Numbered from the stretch's first letter, positions 17,159 through 26,085 are shown. The stretch is 64,000 nucleotides of DNA from JAVVHH01 sp965199585 (GCA_965199585.1 CBDASI010000002.1:1736001-1800000); one strand, 5' to 3'. Program-made: numbers and translations. The notes: generated from the letters alone by a model not told the origin.

Positions 17159-18529
17159 TCAAGCCTGTGGTGTCAGCAGCGCGGCGAGCGAACGGACGTC
17201 CGCGATGTCCTCGATCCCGTCGACAGCAGCAATCAGCGCGTCTCGTTGACGGGTCGGCATCGGCGCGGCGGCGAAGTCGCAGCAGCGGTGGAATTTGGTG
17301 AGGTGCTGGTCGCGGGTGAGGCGCCGGGTCGGGCTGGCCAGCATGGCGTCGCAGTGCCAGCGCAGGGTTCTGCCGTCGGTCAGCTCGATCGTGACATCGA
17401 CCGGCAAGAGCGCGTTCTGATCCGGGTTGGTGTCGGCCAGCATGCGGATGCGCGGCGCCAGCGCATGGGTCGCGGCGTCGGTCAGCTCGGCACCGCGGTA
17501 ATGCGCCAGATCGATCGTGCCATGCAGCAGCACCTTGGCGGCGACGTACGACATGCAGAGCCGGGCGTAGTTCGGGCTCGGATCGGCGATGTCGGGGCGC
17601 GAGCACAGGCGGGCGGTGACAGGCGGTCCGACGATGGTGATCGAGACCACGTCGTCGACGGTGAAGCCGTGCTGGCGACGCAACTCGATGATGCCCTCGA
17701 CGCCGGCATGGGTGGCGCGGCCGCTCGGATAGGGCTTGTGGCTCAGCTCGGCGATGCACCAGCGTTTACCCAGCGATTGCAGGACCGGTTCGAGGTCCCA
17801 CTCGCCTTCGAACAGGCGCAGGTAGCCGTATTTGCCCTCGAACACGTCGACGGGGCCGGCCAGGCCGGCGCGCGCCATGTCGACGGACTGCAGCGCGGCG
17901 CGGCCGTTGACGCCCACTTGCAGGGGCAGCGTGACGCTGCCCTCGACATGGGGCTGCAAGGTGCCACTGGTCTGCGCATATTGGATGCCGAAAGCACTCA
18001 CCAGCGCGTCCTCGCCGAGGCCCATCAGCTTGCCGACCGCGCCCACGGCGCCGAAGCCGCCGGCAGTGGCAGGGCGGAAGAACGACATCGCCGACTTGGA
18101 GGCCATGCCCAGACCGGCGGCGATATCCACGCCGACGGCAGCGGCCAGCAGCAGGTCCTTGCCGGACACGCTGCCCTGCCGCTCCGCATACGCCATGGCA
18201 GCGCAGAGCGTAGTGGCGAGCGGGTGCAACACCGCAGGCTCGTGGACGCTGTCGTATTCCTGGCAGTGGACCTGGAACCCGTTCAGCATCGCCGCGATCG
18301 GCGCCGGCACGCGTTCCGTGCGGCCCCAGACGGTGGCTTCCGTGCCGGAGCCCCAGTGCGTGCTGGCCGACATGAGTTCGTCGGCGCCATACGCCGTGGA
18401 GCCGGAGATGCCGACGCCGAACGTGTCCAGGATGAACACCTTGGCCTGCTCGACGGCTTCGGCCGACAGATCCTCGTAGCGGGCGCCGAGCGCGTGGCGG
18501 GCGAAGCGGTGCGAGGCGGTGACGCTCAT
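17159..18529 (-). CDS. MmgE/PrpD-family protein (2-methylcitrate dehydratase-like)
   Basis: 456 residues, normal for the family. Visible family blocks are HCQEYDSVHEPAVLHPLAT, VDIAAGLGMASKSAMSFFRPATAGGFGAVGA and KPYPSGRATHAGVEGI. Known members dehydrate 2-methylcitrate, decarboxylate cis-aconitate or epimerise iminodisuccinate; none needs an Fe-S cluster. ATG 18529 overlaps the cysteine-hydrolase stop as ATGA. With a KKCGH lyase in the same run, a role on a citrate- or aspartate-like acid is plausible. No prpC-like synthase is present, which argues against a complete methylcitrate cycle. Confidence 0.85.
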   Translation of the reverse strand: MSVTASHRFARHALGARYEDLSAEAVEQAKVFILDTFGVGISGSTAYGADELMSASTHWGSGTEATVWGRTERVPAPIAAMLNGFQVHCQEYDSVHEPAVLHPLATTLCAAMAYAERQGSVSGKDLLLAAAVGVDIAAGLGMASKSAMSFFRPATAGGFGAVGAVGKLMGLGEDALVSAFGIQYAQTSGTLQPHVEGSVTLPLQVGVNGRAALQSVDMARAGLAGPVDVFEGKYGYLRLFEGEWDLEPVLQSLGKRWCIAELSHKPYPSGRATHAGVEGIIELRRQHGFTVDDVVSITIVGPPVTARLCSRPDIADPSPNYARLCMSYVAAKVLLHGTIDLAHYRGAELTDAATHALAPRIRMLADTNPDQNALLPVDVTIELTDGRTLRWHCDAMLASPTRRLTRDQHLTKFHRCCDFAAAPMPTRQRDALIAAVDGIEDIADVRSLAALLTPQA

Positions 18530-19155
18530 GCGGCGTTCCGCAGCAGGGCGGCTTCGACCTCGTCCAGGCTCATCAGGTCGGCGTATTTCTGGCCCATGTC
18601 GAAGAGGTTGGCCTCGTGCGGCCCGATCGCCCGGTCGCCGACGCAATCGGTGACCACCACGGTGCGCAGATTGTGGCTGCAGCTATCGACCACGGTCGCG
18701 CGCACGCAGCCGCTGGTGGTGCAGCCGGTGACCAGCAGCGTGTCGACCCGGCGCCCGCCGAGCCAACCGGCCAGACCGGTCTCGAAGAACGCGCTGGCGT
18801 TCTGCTTGCGGATCACCAACTCGCCCGGCAACGGGGTCAGTTCCGGCACGATCTGCGATAGCGGGCTGGTCTCGGTCAGTCCGAGCAGCGCCGGCACCTT
18901 GCGGGTGAAGCTGCTCGCGTTCGAGCCATCGTCGGCATAGACGACGCGGGTGTGGGCGATCGGCCATTTGCGGGCGCGGGCGAGCTTGAGCAACTGCACG
19001 GTACGCTCGATCGCCGGGCCGATGTTGCCGCCGCCGAAATGCGCCGGGTCGGTGAAGCCGTGCACGAAATCGACCACGACCAAGGCCGGGGCGACGCCGA
19101 TGCCGACTGTCTGGGCGAAGCCTTGCTTACGGTAGATGTCGAGTTCGTCGCTCAT
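18526..19155 (-). CDS. Isochorismatase-fold cysteine hydrolase, maleamate/N-carbamoylsarcosine amidase type
   Basis: Hydrolyses an amide or carbamoyl group through a Cys-Asp-Lys triad. The triad is visible as Asp29 (VVVDFVHGF), Lys117 (VIRKQNASAF) and Cys150 in TGCTTSGCVRATVVD. The TSGCVRAT signature is that of N-carbamoylsarcosine amidase and maleamate amidohydrolase (NicF), not the TNVCVEST type of RutB. 209 residues; ATG 19155 overlaps the RutA-like stop as ATGA. Acting directly after a RutA-type ring opener, it probably removes ammonia or carbamate from the opened product. Exact substrate is unknown. Confidence 0.85.
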   Translation of the reverse strand: MSDELDIYRKQGFAQTVGIGVAPALVVVDFVHGFTDPAHFGGGNIGPAIERTVQLLKLARARKWPIAHTRVVYADDGSNASSFTRKVPALLGLTETSPLSQIVPELTPLPGELVIRKQNASAFFETGLAGWLGGRRVDTLLVTGCTTSGCVRATVVDSCSHNLRTVVVTDCVGDRAIGPHEANLFDMGQKYADLMSLDEVEAALLRNAA

Positions 19156-20243
19156 GCTGCGCGCTCCGTCACGGTCGCCTTGCCGCGTCGGCACTGCATC
19201 AGCGGCTGGATGCGCTCGCCGAACGCCTGCATGCCGAGGATGAAATCGTCGAAGGTCAGCATGATGCCGGCCACGCCCTCGACCGTCGCCAACTCGTCCA
19301 GCAGCCCGGCGACCGTCGCGTAGGAGCCGACCAGGGTGCCCATGTTGAAGTTCACCGCGGAGACCGGGTTGGTCATCGATTTCGCGGTCGAGGCCTTGTC
19401 CGCCTTGTCGTCGGCGGCGGCTTGGATGCCCATCCAGGCGAGGGCTTCGAGGTCCTTGCCCTCTTTGTAATGCTCCCACTTCGCTTCCGCGGCCGCGTCG
19501 GTCTCGTCGGCGATCACCATGAACAGCGCGTAGGCCCCGACCGTGCGGCCGGTGCGGGCACTGGCCTCGACCAGGCGGGCGACGGAGGGCGCGAACTTGG
19601 TCGGCGTGTTGACGCCCTCGCCCATGCAGAAATTGAAATCGGCATACTGCGCGGCGAAGTCGACGCCGGTGCCGCTCTGCCCGGCGGCGACGATGGCCGG
19701 CATCGAGGACGGCACCGGGCTCAGGCGGCAATCCTCCATTTGGAAGAAGTCGCCCTTGAAGTCCGAGCGCCCGGTCGCCCACAGCTCCCGGAGGATCGTC
19801 ACGTATTCGGCGCAGTATTGGTAGCGCCGCTGGAAGTGCGCCTGGCCGGGCCATAGACCCATCTGGCTGTATTCCGCTTCCTGCCAGCCGGAGACGATGT
19901 TGATGCCGAAACGGCCCGGTGCGATGTCGTCGATGGTCGCGGCCATGCGCGCGGCGATGGCCGGCGGCATCGTCAGCACGGCGCTCGAGGCGAACAGCTT
20001 GATCTTGTCGGTCACGGCGGCGATGCCGGCCATGAGCGTGAAGCTCTCGAGGCAGTGGTCCCAGAACTCGCTCTCGCCGCCGAAGCCGCGGAGCTTGACC
20101 ATCGAGAGCGCGAACTCGAAGCCGTAGCGCTCGGCGAGCATCACGGTATCGCGGTTCAGCTTGAAGCTCGGCCGGTAGCGCGGCGACGTCTTCGAGATGA
20201 GCCAGCCATTGCTGCCGATCGGAATGAAAACCCCTAGATCCAT
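19152..20243 (-). CDS. RutA-like flavin-dependent monooxygenase (pyrimidine oxygenase family)
   Basis: RutA uses FMN, O2 and a reduced-flavin supply to open the uracil ring at an amide bond. This 363-residue protein is colinear with RutA: VFIPIGSNGWLIS at the N-terminus, ALSMVKLRGFGGESEFWDH, TMPPAIAARMAATID, FKGDFFQMEDCRLSP and FGERIQPLMQC near the end. ATG 20243 has AGGAG upstream. None of rutB-rutG, including a RutF flavin reductase, is nearby. It instead precedes a TSGC-type cysteine hydrolase, so the substrate may be a different cyclic amide. Family membership is firm; uracil activity is not assumed. Confidence 0.88.
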   Translation of the reverse strand: MDLGVFIPIGSNGWLISKTSPRYRPSFKLNRDTVMLAERYGFEFALSMVKLRGFGGESEFWDHCLESFTLMAGIAAVTDKIKLFASSAVLTMPPAIAARMAATIDDIAPGRFGINIVSGWQEAEYSQMGLWPGQAHFQRRYQYCAEYVTILRELWATGRSDFKGDFFQMEDCRLSPVPSSMPAIVAAGQSGTGVDFAAQYADFNFCMGEGVNTPTKFAPSVARLVEASARTGRTVGAYALFMVIADETDAAAEAKWEHYKEGKDLEALAWMGIQAAADDKADKASTAKSMTNPVSAVNFNMGTLVGSYATVAGLLDELATVEGVAGIMLTFDDFILGMQAFGERIQPLMQCRRGKATVTERAA

Positions 20244-20286
20244 GGTGCAGGCTCCTGTGAAGCGTTTGATCCGGCGCGGTGCGGGC

Positions 20287-21327
20287 TCATGCTGCCGCTT
20301 GCAGCGGCAGGCGGGCGGAGCGGCGGATGACCATCTCGCCCCGCAGCGACACCACCTCGTCCGGGGTGTCGGGGCGGTCGATCCGGGCGGCGAGAAGATC
20401 GAGACCGCGCGCCACGAGCGCGGCCGTCGGCTGTCGCACGCTGGTGATGGAGTAGGCCGGCCAGGCGCCTTGCGCGATCCCGTCGAAACCGACGATCGAG
20501 ACCTCATCGGGCACCCCGATGCCCGCAATGCGCAGCGCATCCATGATGCCCATCGCCATGATGTCCGCCACCGCGAAGATCGCCTCGGGTCGCCGCTCGG
20601 CCGGCATCTCGGCAAACATGCGTCCGGCAGCAAATCCGCCATCGTAGGTGGAGCCGCCATCGACGCGCACATCGACAGCGATCTCATGACCCCGTAGCCG
20701 CTCGGCGAACCCGCGTTCGCGTTCGACGCTGGTGGAGCTGTCGGGATTGCCGCGCACGATCGCAAAGCTCTGGTGTCCGGCCTCGAGCAGGAGCCCCGCC
20801 AGAGCTTGCCCGCCGAAGAAATTGTCGCAAGCGACCGCGCTGGCATGCAGGCGCGGCACGCGGTTGACCATGACGACGGGCACGTTGTGGGCGGCGCACA
20901 CCCCGGCCGCGTGCGATGACAGCTCGGCCGACGTGATCAGGCAGCCATCGACCTTGTATTGCAGCAAGGTCTGCGCGGTCTGATCCTCGATGGGTCCGTT
21001 GCCGGCGTGCAGCAGCAGCAGCCGAAACCCGCGGAGGGCGGCTTGCGCGACGGCCTCCTGCATCAACTCGCCGTAGAACGGGTTGCTCATCGGCCCGAGC
21101 GACAGCGCGATCAGACCGCTACGACCGCTCGCGAGCGTGCGCGCCAGGACGTTGGGTGCGTATCCCCGTTCGGCCGCCAGCGCCTCGACCCGGCGCCGGG
21201 TCTTGGCCGAGATGCGAGGGTCACCGCGCAGGGCACGCGACACGGTCGAGGCGGCGACGCCAAGAATGCGCGCCAACGTAATGACCGTGTCGCGTTCCTC
21301 TCCGCCGGGTCTTGATGAGTTCGCCAT
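20287..21327 (-). CDS. LacI-family transcriptional regulator
   Basis: 346-residue repressor: an N-terminal helix-turn-helix (TLARILGVAASTVSRALRGD, about residues 17-36), hinge, then a periplasmic-binding-protein-like effector domain with IALSLGPMSNPFYGELMQ and SIVGFDGIAQGAWPAYSITSVRQP. Starts at ATG 21327. It is the first gene of the minus-strand run and divergent from 21494. A perfect inverted repeat at 21427-21442 lies between, so it probably controls itself and both arms. The effector is presumably a pathway metabolite. Confidence 0.92.
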   Translation of the reverse strand: MANSSRPGGEERDTVITLARILGVAASTVSRALRGDPRISAKTRRRVEALAAERGYAPNVLARTLASGRSGLIALSLGPMSNPFYGELMQEAVAQAALRGFRLLLLHAGNGPIEDQTAQTLLQYKVDGCLITSAELSSHAAGVCAAHNVPVVMVNRVPRLHASAVACDNFFGGQALAGLLLEAGHQSFAIVRGNPDSSTSVERERGFAERLRGHEIAVDVRVDGGSTYDGGFAAGRMFAEMPAERRPEAIFAVADIMAMGIMDALRIAGIGVPDEVSIVGFDGIAQGAWPAYSITSVRQPTAALVARGLDLLAARIDRPDTPDEVVSLRGEMVIRRSARLPLQAAA

Positions 21328-21426
21328 CTCAACGAATCACTCCCACGAACGATCTATGATTGCAAGCGTGTGCATTTAGGCTCTAGGCTTCTTGCCGAAG
21401 ACGGGCCAACGCAGGTGAGATGACTG

Positions 21427-21442
21427 GTAAACCAATGTTTAC
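21427..21442. promoter_or_regulatory. Candidate LacI-family operator in the divergent intergenic region
   Basis: GTAAAC-CAAT-GTTTAC is a perfect 6-bp inverted repeat with a 4-bp spacer, 100 bp from the LacI start and 52 bp from the GTG of the opposite operon. The AT-containing arms stand out in GC-rich surroundings. Classical LacI operators have 0-2 central bases, so the spacing is slightly unusual. Confidence 0.5.
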
Positions 21443-21493
21443 GGGCAATGCTCGCGCTTGCACTGCGCAGCTGGATTTAGCCGGGTCGGCACC

Positions 21494-22237
21494 GTGACCG
21501 ACGCACTCGGATGGCGGAAGGTGTTCGCCGTTCTGGTCCCATCGACCAACACGACCGTGCAACCGGAATTCGACTCGATGCGGCCGCCGGGTGTCACCAA
21601 TCACACCAGCCGGATCCGTATCCCGAACATCCCGCTGAACAGCGACGAGGATTTCCAACGCTTGATCGCGCTGATCGTCGACGCCCAGGACGAGGCGGTC
21701 GACAGCGTCATGAGCTGCGAGCCCGATCAGATCGTGCTCGGCATTTCGGCCGAAACGTTCTGGGGCGGGGCGGCCGCGAGCGTCGACCTGAAACGAACCC
21801 TGGAGCAGCGAACCGGCCTGCCCGTCTGCACCGGTGCCGATGCTTGCCACGCGGCGCTGGCGACATCCAGGGCCAAGCGCATCGCCGTCGTCACCCCATA
21901 TTTCCCGGTCGGCGATCGCAACGTCGTTCGCTTCTTCGAGGAAACCGGGTACGCGGTGCCGCGGATCAAGGGGCTCTCCTGCTCCAGCCCGACCGCCATC
22001 GCGAGGGTGAGCGAGGCGGAGCTTGCCGCCGCGTTGCGCGAGGTGGACGGCGACGACATCGACGCGATCGTCCAGGTCGGGACCAATCTGGCGATGGCCC
22101 GACTCGCGCCGGCCGCCGAGGCGTGGCTCGGCAAGCCGGTCATCGCCATCAACACCGCGATCTACTGGCACGCCCTCCGCAGCGCAGGCATCACCGATGC
22201 CGTCGCCGGTTGGGGGCCATTGCTGGAGCGGTTCTGA
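21494..22237 (+). CDS. Asp/Glu racemase-maleate isomerase superfamily protein lacking the usual cysteines
   Basis: 247 residues with the superfamily opening VFAVLVPSTNTTVQPEF and C-terminal GKPVIAINTAIYWHALRSAGI, as in maleate cis-trans isomerase and arylmalonate decarboxylase. At the two places where those enzymes carry catalytic Cys, this protein reads VLGISAETFWGG and IVQVGTNLAM, so neither Cys is present. It may therefore be a divergent isomerase, decarboxylase or non-racemising homologue. GTG 21494 is chosen because homology begins just after it; a TTG at 21458 is possible. No strong ribosome site is visible. First gene of the plus-strand arm. Confidence 0.75.
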   Translation: MTDALGWRKVFAVLVPSTNTTVQPEFDSMRPPGVTNHTSRIRIPNIPLNSDEDFQRLIALIVDAQDEAVDSVMSCEPDQIVLGISAETFWGGAAASVDLKRTLEQRTGLPVCTGADACHAALATSRAKRIAVVTPYFPVGDRNVVRFFEETGYAVPRIKGLSCSSPTAIARVSEAELAAALREVDGDDIDAIVQVGTNLAMARLAPAAEAWLGKPVIAINTAIYWHALRSAGITDAVAGWGPLLERF

Positions 22238-23583
22238 TGCCGGGGTGGAGCGCCGCCTTCGACGGCGTGATCGTCGGAGCGGGGGCCGCCGGACTGCTGG
22301 CGGCGCTGAAGGCGGCCGATCTCGGCGCGCGCGTGGCGCTGCTGGACGGCGCTGCGGCAGAGACATCCAACCTCTGGGTCAGCAGCGGCCTGTTTTCCGC
22401 AGCCGGCACCCGCTTCCAGCGCGATGCCGGCGTGGGTGACGACGCGGCACGCTGGGCCGACGACATCAACCGCAAGACCGCCGGCGCCGTCGACCCGGCG
22501 CTCGTCGCCAGCGTCACCGGACGTTCGGCCGACGTCGCGCACTTCCTCGCCGATCGCGTCGGGCTCGCGCTGCGCCTGCAGAAAGGCCTGGTGATGCCGG
22601 GCCACACCGCCGCGCGGCTGCACTCGACCGCCGCGGGCAGCGGCCGCGAGCTGGCGGAGCTGTTGCTCGCCGCCGTCCGGCGCGCTCCGTCAATTACGCT
22701 GATGACGCGGACCGAAGCGACCGATCTCCTGGTCAAGGAAGGACGCGTGACCGGCGTGCGGACCCGGCCGGGCCACGAGATCGGCGGGCGTCACGTGTTG
22801 TTGGCGTCGGGCGGCTTCGCCTCGAACCGGGCCATGATCGCGCGCCACGCCCCCGAGATCGCCGACGCCATCAACATCGGGTGCGGCCCCAACGATGGCT
22901 GGGCGATAGAGCAGGGCGCCGCGCTCGGCGGTCAGACGCTGCTGATGGACAGCTACCAGGGGCAGGGACACACGACGCCGGATGGCTCCGGGCGGCTCGG
23001 CCCGGGCCTGACCTCGTTCGGTGCGGTGGTGGTCAATCTGCGGGGCGAGCGGTTCGCCGACGAGGCGATGGGCCCCTCGGAGTTCGGCGCCCACGTCCTC
23101 GCCCAGCCCGGCGGTGTCGCCATCGAGCTGTTCGACCACCATATCCACGCGAGCGCGCTGGAGTTGAGCACCTACCGCGCGGTCTTCGCCTCCGGGGCGA
23201 TCACGACCGCCGATACCCTGACCGAGATCGCCGCCGCGTTCGACCTGCCGGCCGGCGCGCTGGAACGGACCATGGCGCAGTATCAAGCCAGCCTCGCGGG
23301 CGCGCCCGATCCGTTCGGCCGCACGGTCGCGCTCCGTCCGTTGACGCCTTCGTTCATGGCCACGCGCGTCACCGGAGCGCTGGCCCACACGCAGGGAGGC
23401 CTCCGCGTCGACGCGGCCGCGCGCGTGTTGCGGGGGGACGGCACGCCGATCGCCGGATTGCTGGCGGCGGGCGGGGCTGCGGCCTGCATCTCCGGCCATG
23501 GTGCGGCGGGCTACCTGCCGGGCAACGGCCTAGGCCACGCATTCGCGCTCGGGCTCATCGCTGCCGAAACGATCTCGACCTGA
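22237..23583 (+). CDS. FAD-dependent fumarate-reductase/tricarballylate-dehydrogenase-like oxidoreductase
   Basis: 448 residues. The dinucleotide fold GAGAAG is at 14-19, the capping domain follows, and the C-terminal GHGAAGYLPGNGLGHAFALGLIAAE is the second FAD-contact motif of the FAD_binding_2 family (fumarate reductase, KstD, TcuA). It would add or remove hydrogens across a carbon-carbon double bond next to a carbonyl or carboxylate. ATG 22237 shares its A with the previous stop (TGATG). No signal peptide, haem domain or membrane anchor, so it is cytoplasmic and needs a separate electron partner. Confidence 0.82.
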   Translation: MPGWSAAFDGVIVGAGAAGLLAALKAADLGARVALLDGAAAETSNLWVSSGLFSAAGTRFQRDAGVGDDAARWADDINRKTAGAVDPALVASVTGRSADVAHFLADRVGLALRLQKGLVMPGHTAARLHSTAAGSGRELAELLLAAVRRAPSITLMTRTEATDLLVKEGRVTGVRTRPGHEIGGRHVLLASGGFASNRAMIARHAPEIADAINIGCGPNDGWAIEQGAALGGQTLLMDSYQGQGHTTPDGSGRLGPGLTSFGAVVVNLRGERFADEAMGPSEFGAHVLAQPGGVAIELFDHHIHASALELSTYRAVFASGAITTADTLTEIAAAFDLPAGALERTMAQYQASLAGAPDPFGRTVALRPLTPSFMATRVTGALAHTQGGLRVDAAARVLRGDGTPIAGLLAAGGAAACISGHGAAGYLPGNGLGHAFALGLIAAETIST

Positions 23584-23604
23584 CCCCCTCGAAGGAGCTC
23601 GTCC

Positions 23605-25149
23605 ATGCCCATCCTCCGCCGTGCCCTTCTCGCCGCCAGCGGTGCCTCGCTCGGGCTGCACCTGCTCCGCCCGGATCTCGCCGTCGCAGCGGATCGGACG
23701 CTGACGATCGCGCTGCCGAACAACCCCACCACGATGGACCCGCTGCAGAACTCGAACCATGACGGCATGGCGATCAGCAACGCCATCTTCGAGAACCTCC
23801 TGGAAGTCGATCTGGACGGCAACGTCGTCCCCAGCCTGGCCCGCGCGCTGCCGACCATCTCGGACGACCAGCTTACCATGAGCTTCGACCTGCGCGACGA
23901 CGTGCAATTTCAGAACGGCGCCAAGTTCAGCGCCGAGGACGTCAAATACAGCTACGACTACATGCTGGACCCGAAGAACCGCTCGATCCGCCGCTACATC
24001 TTCGACCGGATCGCGAGCATCAGCGTCGAGAGCCCAACGCGGGTGGTGTTCCATCTCAAGGCGCCGTTCCGGCCGTTCCTGCAGTATCAGACCAAGTTCA
24101 TGGGCATCTTCCCGAAGGGAAGCCGCGAGCAGCATGGGGACGCTTATTTCGCCAACACGCCGATCGGCGTCGGCACCGGGCCGGGGATCTTCGTGGACTG
24201 GACGCCGAACGACCAGATGGAGGTCAAGCGCAACCCGACTTACTGGCGCAAGGGCGTCCCGGTCTGGGATCGGGTGGTCGCCAAGATCGTCCCGGAAGAG
24301 TCGGTCCGCGTCGCCTATCTCAGCACCGGCCAGGCGCAGATCATCAGCGCGCCGCCGCCGCACCAGTTGGCGGAACTGGCCAAGACGCCAGGCGTCACGG
24401 TCGGCCACAAGACCGCGCTCGGCGGTTTGTGGTTCATGCAGACGAACACCCTGCGCAAGCCGTTCGACGACGTGAACTTCCGCAAGGCGGTGTCGTGCGC
24501 GATCGACCGCAAGAAGCTGGCCGAGGACGTGTTCTACGGCACGATCAGCCCCAGCGCCGTCCCGGCGGCGCGCGAGGCGCCCTGGTTCAACGCCGCGGCC
24601 GAAGCGACGCTGTCCTACGATCTCGATCGCGCGAAAGCCTACCTCGCCAAATCCAAATACCCGACCGGCGCCGAATTCAGCCTGCAGGTGCCGAACCCGC
24701 CCTACCTGATCGACACCCGTGACGCCGCCGTGGTGATCCAGTCCATGCTGGCCGCGATCGGCATCAAGATGAACATCCGCAGCCAGGAGATGCCGCAGGT
24801 TCTGGCCAGCATGACCGCCGGCAACCATGTCGCGACGCTGCTGCCGCTGATGGCGCCGAGCGACCCTACCTTCCACGTGCAGATCTGCTACCTGCCGGAC
24901 CAGCAGCAATCTAAATCGTCCAATTACAGCAACCCGGTGCTGACCGAGGCCGTCGCCGAGAGTTACCGGCATACGGAGATGAAGGATCTGCTGCCGGTCT
25001 ATCACAAGATCCAGGCGATCCTGGCCGAGGACTGCCCGCATGTTTGGCTCGGCTACGTCGTGGTGACGAATGCCTGGCGCGACGAGGTAAAGAACTTCGC
25101 CGTGAACACCGGGCTGACGATCTGGACGCGCGACGTGGCGCTCGGCTGA
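23605..25149 (+). CDS. Family 5 extracellular solute-binding protein
   Basis: 514 residues with an N-terminal export signal of about 29 residues (LRRALLAASGASLGLHLL core, ending VAA). Typical blocks: NNPTTMDPLQNSNHDGMAISNAIFENLL, VQFQNGAKFSAEDVKYSYDYML, and DDVNFRKAVSCAIDRKKLAEDVFYG. A good AAGGAG site lies ahead of ATG 23605. It is followed after 3 bp by its DppB-type permease. Ligand unknown; the paralogous importer on the opposite arm (15472-17145) may handle a related compound. Confidence 0.92.
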   Translation: MPILRRALLAASGASLGLHLLRPDLAVAADRTLTIALPNNPTTMDPLQNSNHDGMAISNAIFENLLEVDLDGNVVPSLARALPTISDDQLTMSFDLRDDVQFQNGAKFSAEDVKYSYDYMLDPKNRSIRRYIFDRIASISVESPTRVVFHLKAPFRPFLQYQTKFMGIFPKGSREQHGDAYFANTPIGVGTGPGIFVDWTPNDQMEVKRNPTYWRKGVPVWDRVVAKIVPEESVRVAYLSTGQAQIISAPPPHQLAELAKTPGVTVGHKTALGGLWFMQTNTLRKPFDDVNFRKAVSCAIDRKKLAEDVFYGTISPSAVPAAREAPWFNAAAEATLSYDLDRAKAYLAKSKYPTGAEFSLQVPNPPYLIDTRDAAVVIQSMLAAIGIKMNIRSQEMPQVLASMTAGNHVATLLPLMAPSDPTFHVQICYLPDQQQSKSSNYSNPVLTEAVAESYRHTEMKDLLPVYHKIQAILAEDCPHVWLGYVVVTNAWRDEVKNFAVNTGLTIWTRDVALG

Positions 25150-25152
25150 GCC

Positions 25153-26085
25153 ATGGGCTGGTTGGGTCGCCTGGCGTCGTCCGCCGTCATGCTGGTGCTG
25201 GTCAGCGTCGTGCTGTTCGGCCTGGTGCATGCCATCCCGGTGTCTCCGGCGCTGGTGGTGCTCGGCCCGGATGCGAGCGCGGACGACATCGCGCAGTTCG
25301 ATCATGAGCATGGCTTGGACCTGCCGCTCGCGACGCAGTACACGAGCTGGGTCGGCGGCATGCTCAGGGGCGATTTCGGCACGTCGCTGCAGGACGATAC
25401 GCCGATCGGGCCCCGCATCGCGCGGACGTTCCCCATCACGCTCGAACTGGTCGTGTTGGGGTTCCTGTTCGCGCTGGCAGTGGCGATCCCGCTCGGCGTC
25501 GCGTCGGCGCTCTGGGAGGATAGCTGGATCGATCACATCGCCCGGCTGGTCGCCGTGATCGGCGTCTCCGTGCCGGCATTCTGGCTCGGGTTGCTGCTGA
25601 TCAGCTGGTTCGCCGTCGACCTGCGCTGGCTGCCGCCCGGCGGCTTCGTGCAGTGGCGGGAGGGCGTCTGGCCGCATCTGCGGTCCATGGTGCTGCCCAC
25701 CGTGACGGTCGGGTTCTACTACGTCGCCATCATCAGCCGCATGACCCGGTCGAGCCTCGGCGAGGCGATGGCGCAGGATTACGTGCGCACCGCCCGCGCC
25801 CTGGGTCTCGGCCGCACCCGCATCCTCGCCTATGCGCTGAAGAACGCCTTGACGCCGGTGGTGACGGTCGCGGCCATGTCGTTCGGCTACATGTTCGGCT
25901 GGGCGCTGATCGTCGAACAGGTCTTCAACATCGCCGGCATGTCCCGCGCCCTGCTGACGGCAATCTTTCAGCGTGACTACCTGATGGTCCAGGGCATCGT
26001 GCTGGTGATCACCGCCATGTTCCTGCTGGCCAACGTGACGGCCGACTGGCTCTACCGGGTCCTCAATCCGCGGCTTGCGGCATGA
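25153..26085 (+). CDS. DppB-type ABC transporter permease
   Basis: 310 residues: an N-terminal membrane helix (LASSAVMLVLVSVVLFGLVH), a HEHGLDLPLATQYTSWVGGMLRGDFGTSL block, and a coupling loop with QDYVRTARALGLGRTRILAYALKNALTP. Starts at ATG 25153, 3 bp after the binding-protein stop, and its end overlaps the next permease as ATGA. Forms the translocation pore with the DppC-type subunit. Confidence 0.93.
   Translation: MGWLGRLASSAVMLVLVSVVLFGLVHAIPVSPALVVLGPDASADDIAQFDHEHGLDLPLATQYTSWVGGMLRGDFGTSLQDDTPIGPRIARTFPITLELVVLGFLFALAVAIPLGVASALWEDSWIDHIARLVAVIGVSVPAFWLGLLLISWFAVDLRWLPPGGFVQWREGVWPHLRSMVLPTVTVGFYYVAIISRMTRSSLGEAMAQDYVRTARALGLGRTRILAYALKNALTPVVTVAAMSFGYMFGWALIVEQVFNIAGMSRALLTAIFQRDYLMVQGIVLVITAMFLLANVTADWLYRVLNPRLAA

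Noticed and set aside
17159..18529. Methylcitrate cycle (prp) cluster from the PrpD-like and lyase genes
   Set aside because: No methylcitrate synthase, PrpR or AcnD-type gene is present and the two genes are separated by an importer.
15517..18940. Two plus-strand frames of about 600 codons opposite the binding protein, PrpD-like and cysteine hydrolase genes
   Set aside because: Antisense shadows without motifs; they cross several real gene boundaries.
18526..20243. Canonical rut (uracil) operon
   Set aside because: Only rutA is recognisable; the neighbouring hydrolase has the wrong signature for RutB, and rutC-rutG are absent.
23530..25677. 715-codon minus-strand frame opposite the FAD protein, binding protein and permease genes
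   Set aside because: No recognisable domain, composition typical of antisense shadows; the plus-strand genes have motifs and ribosome sites.
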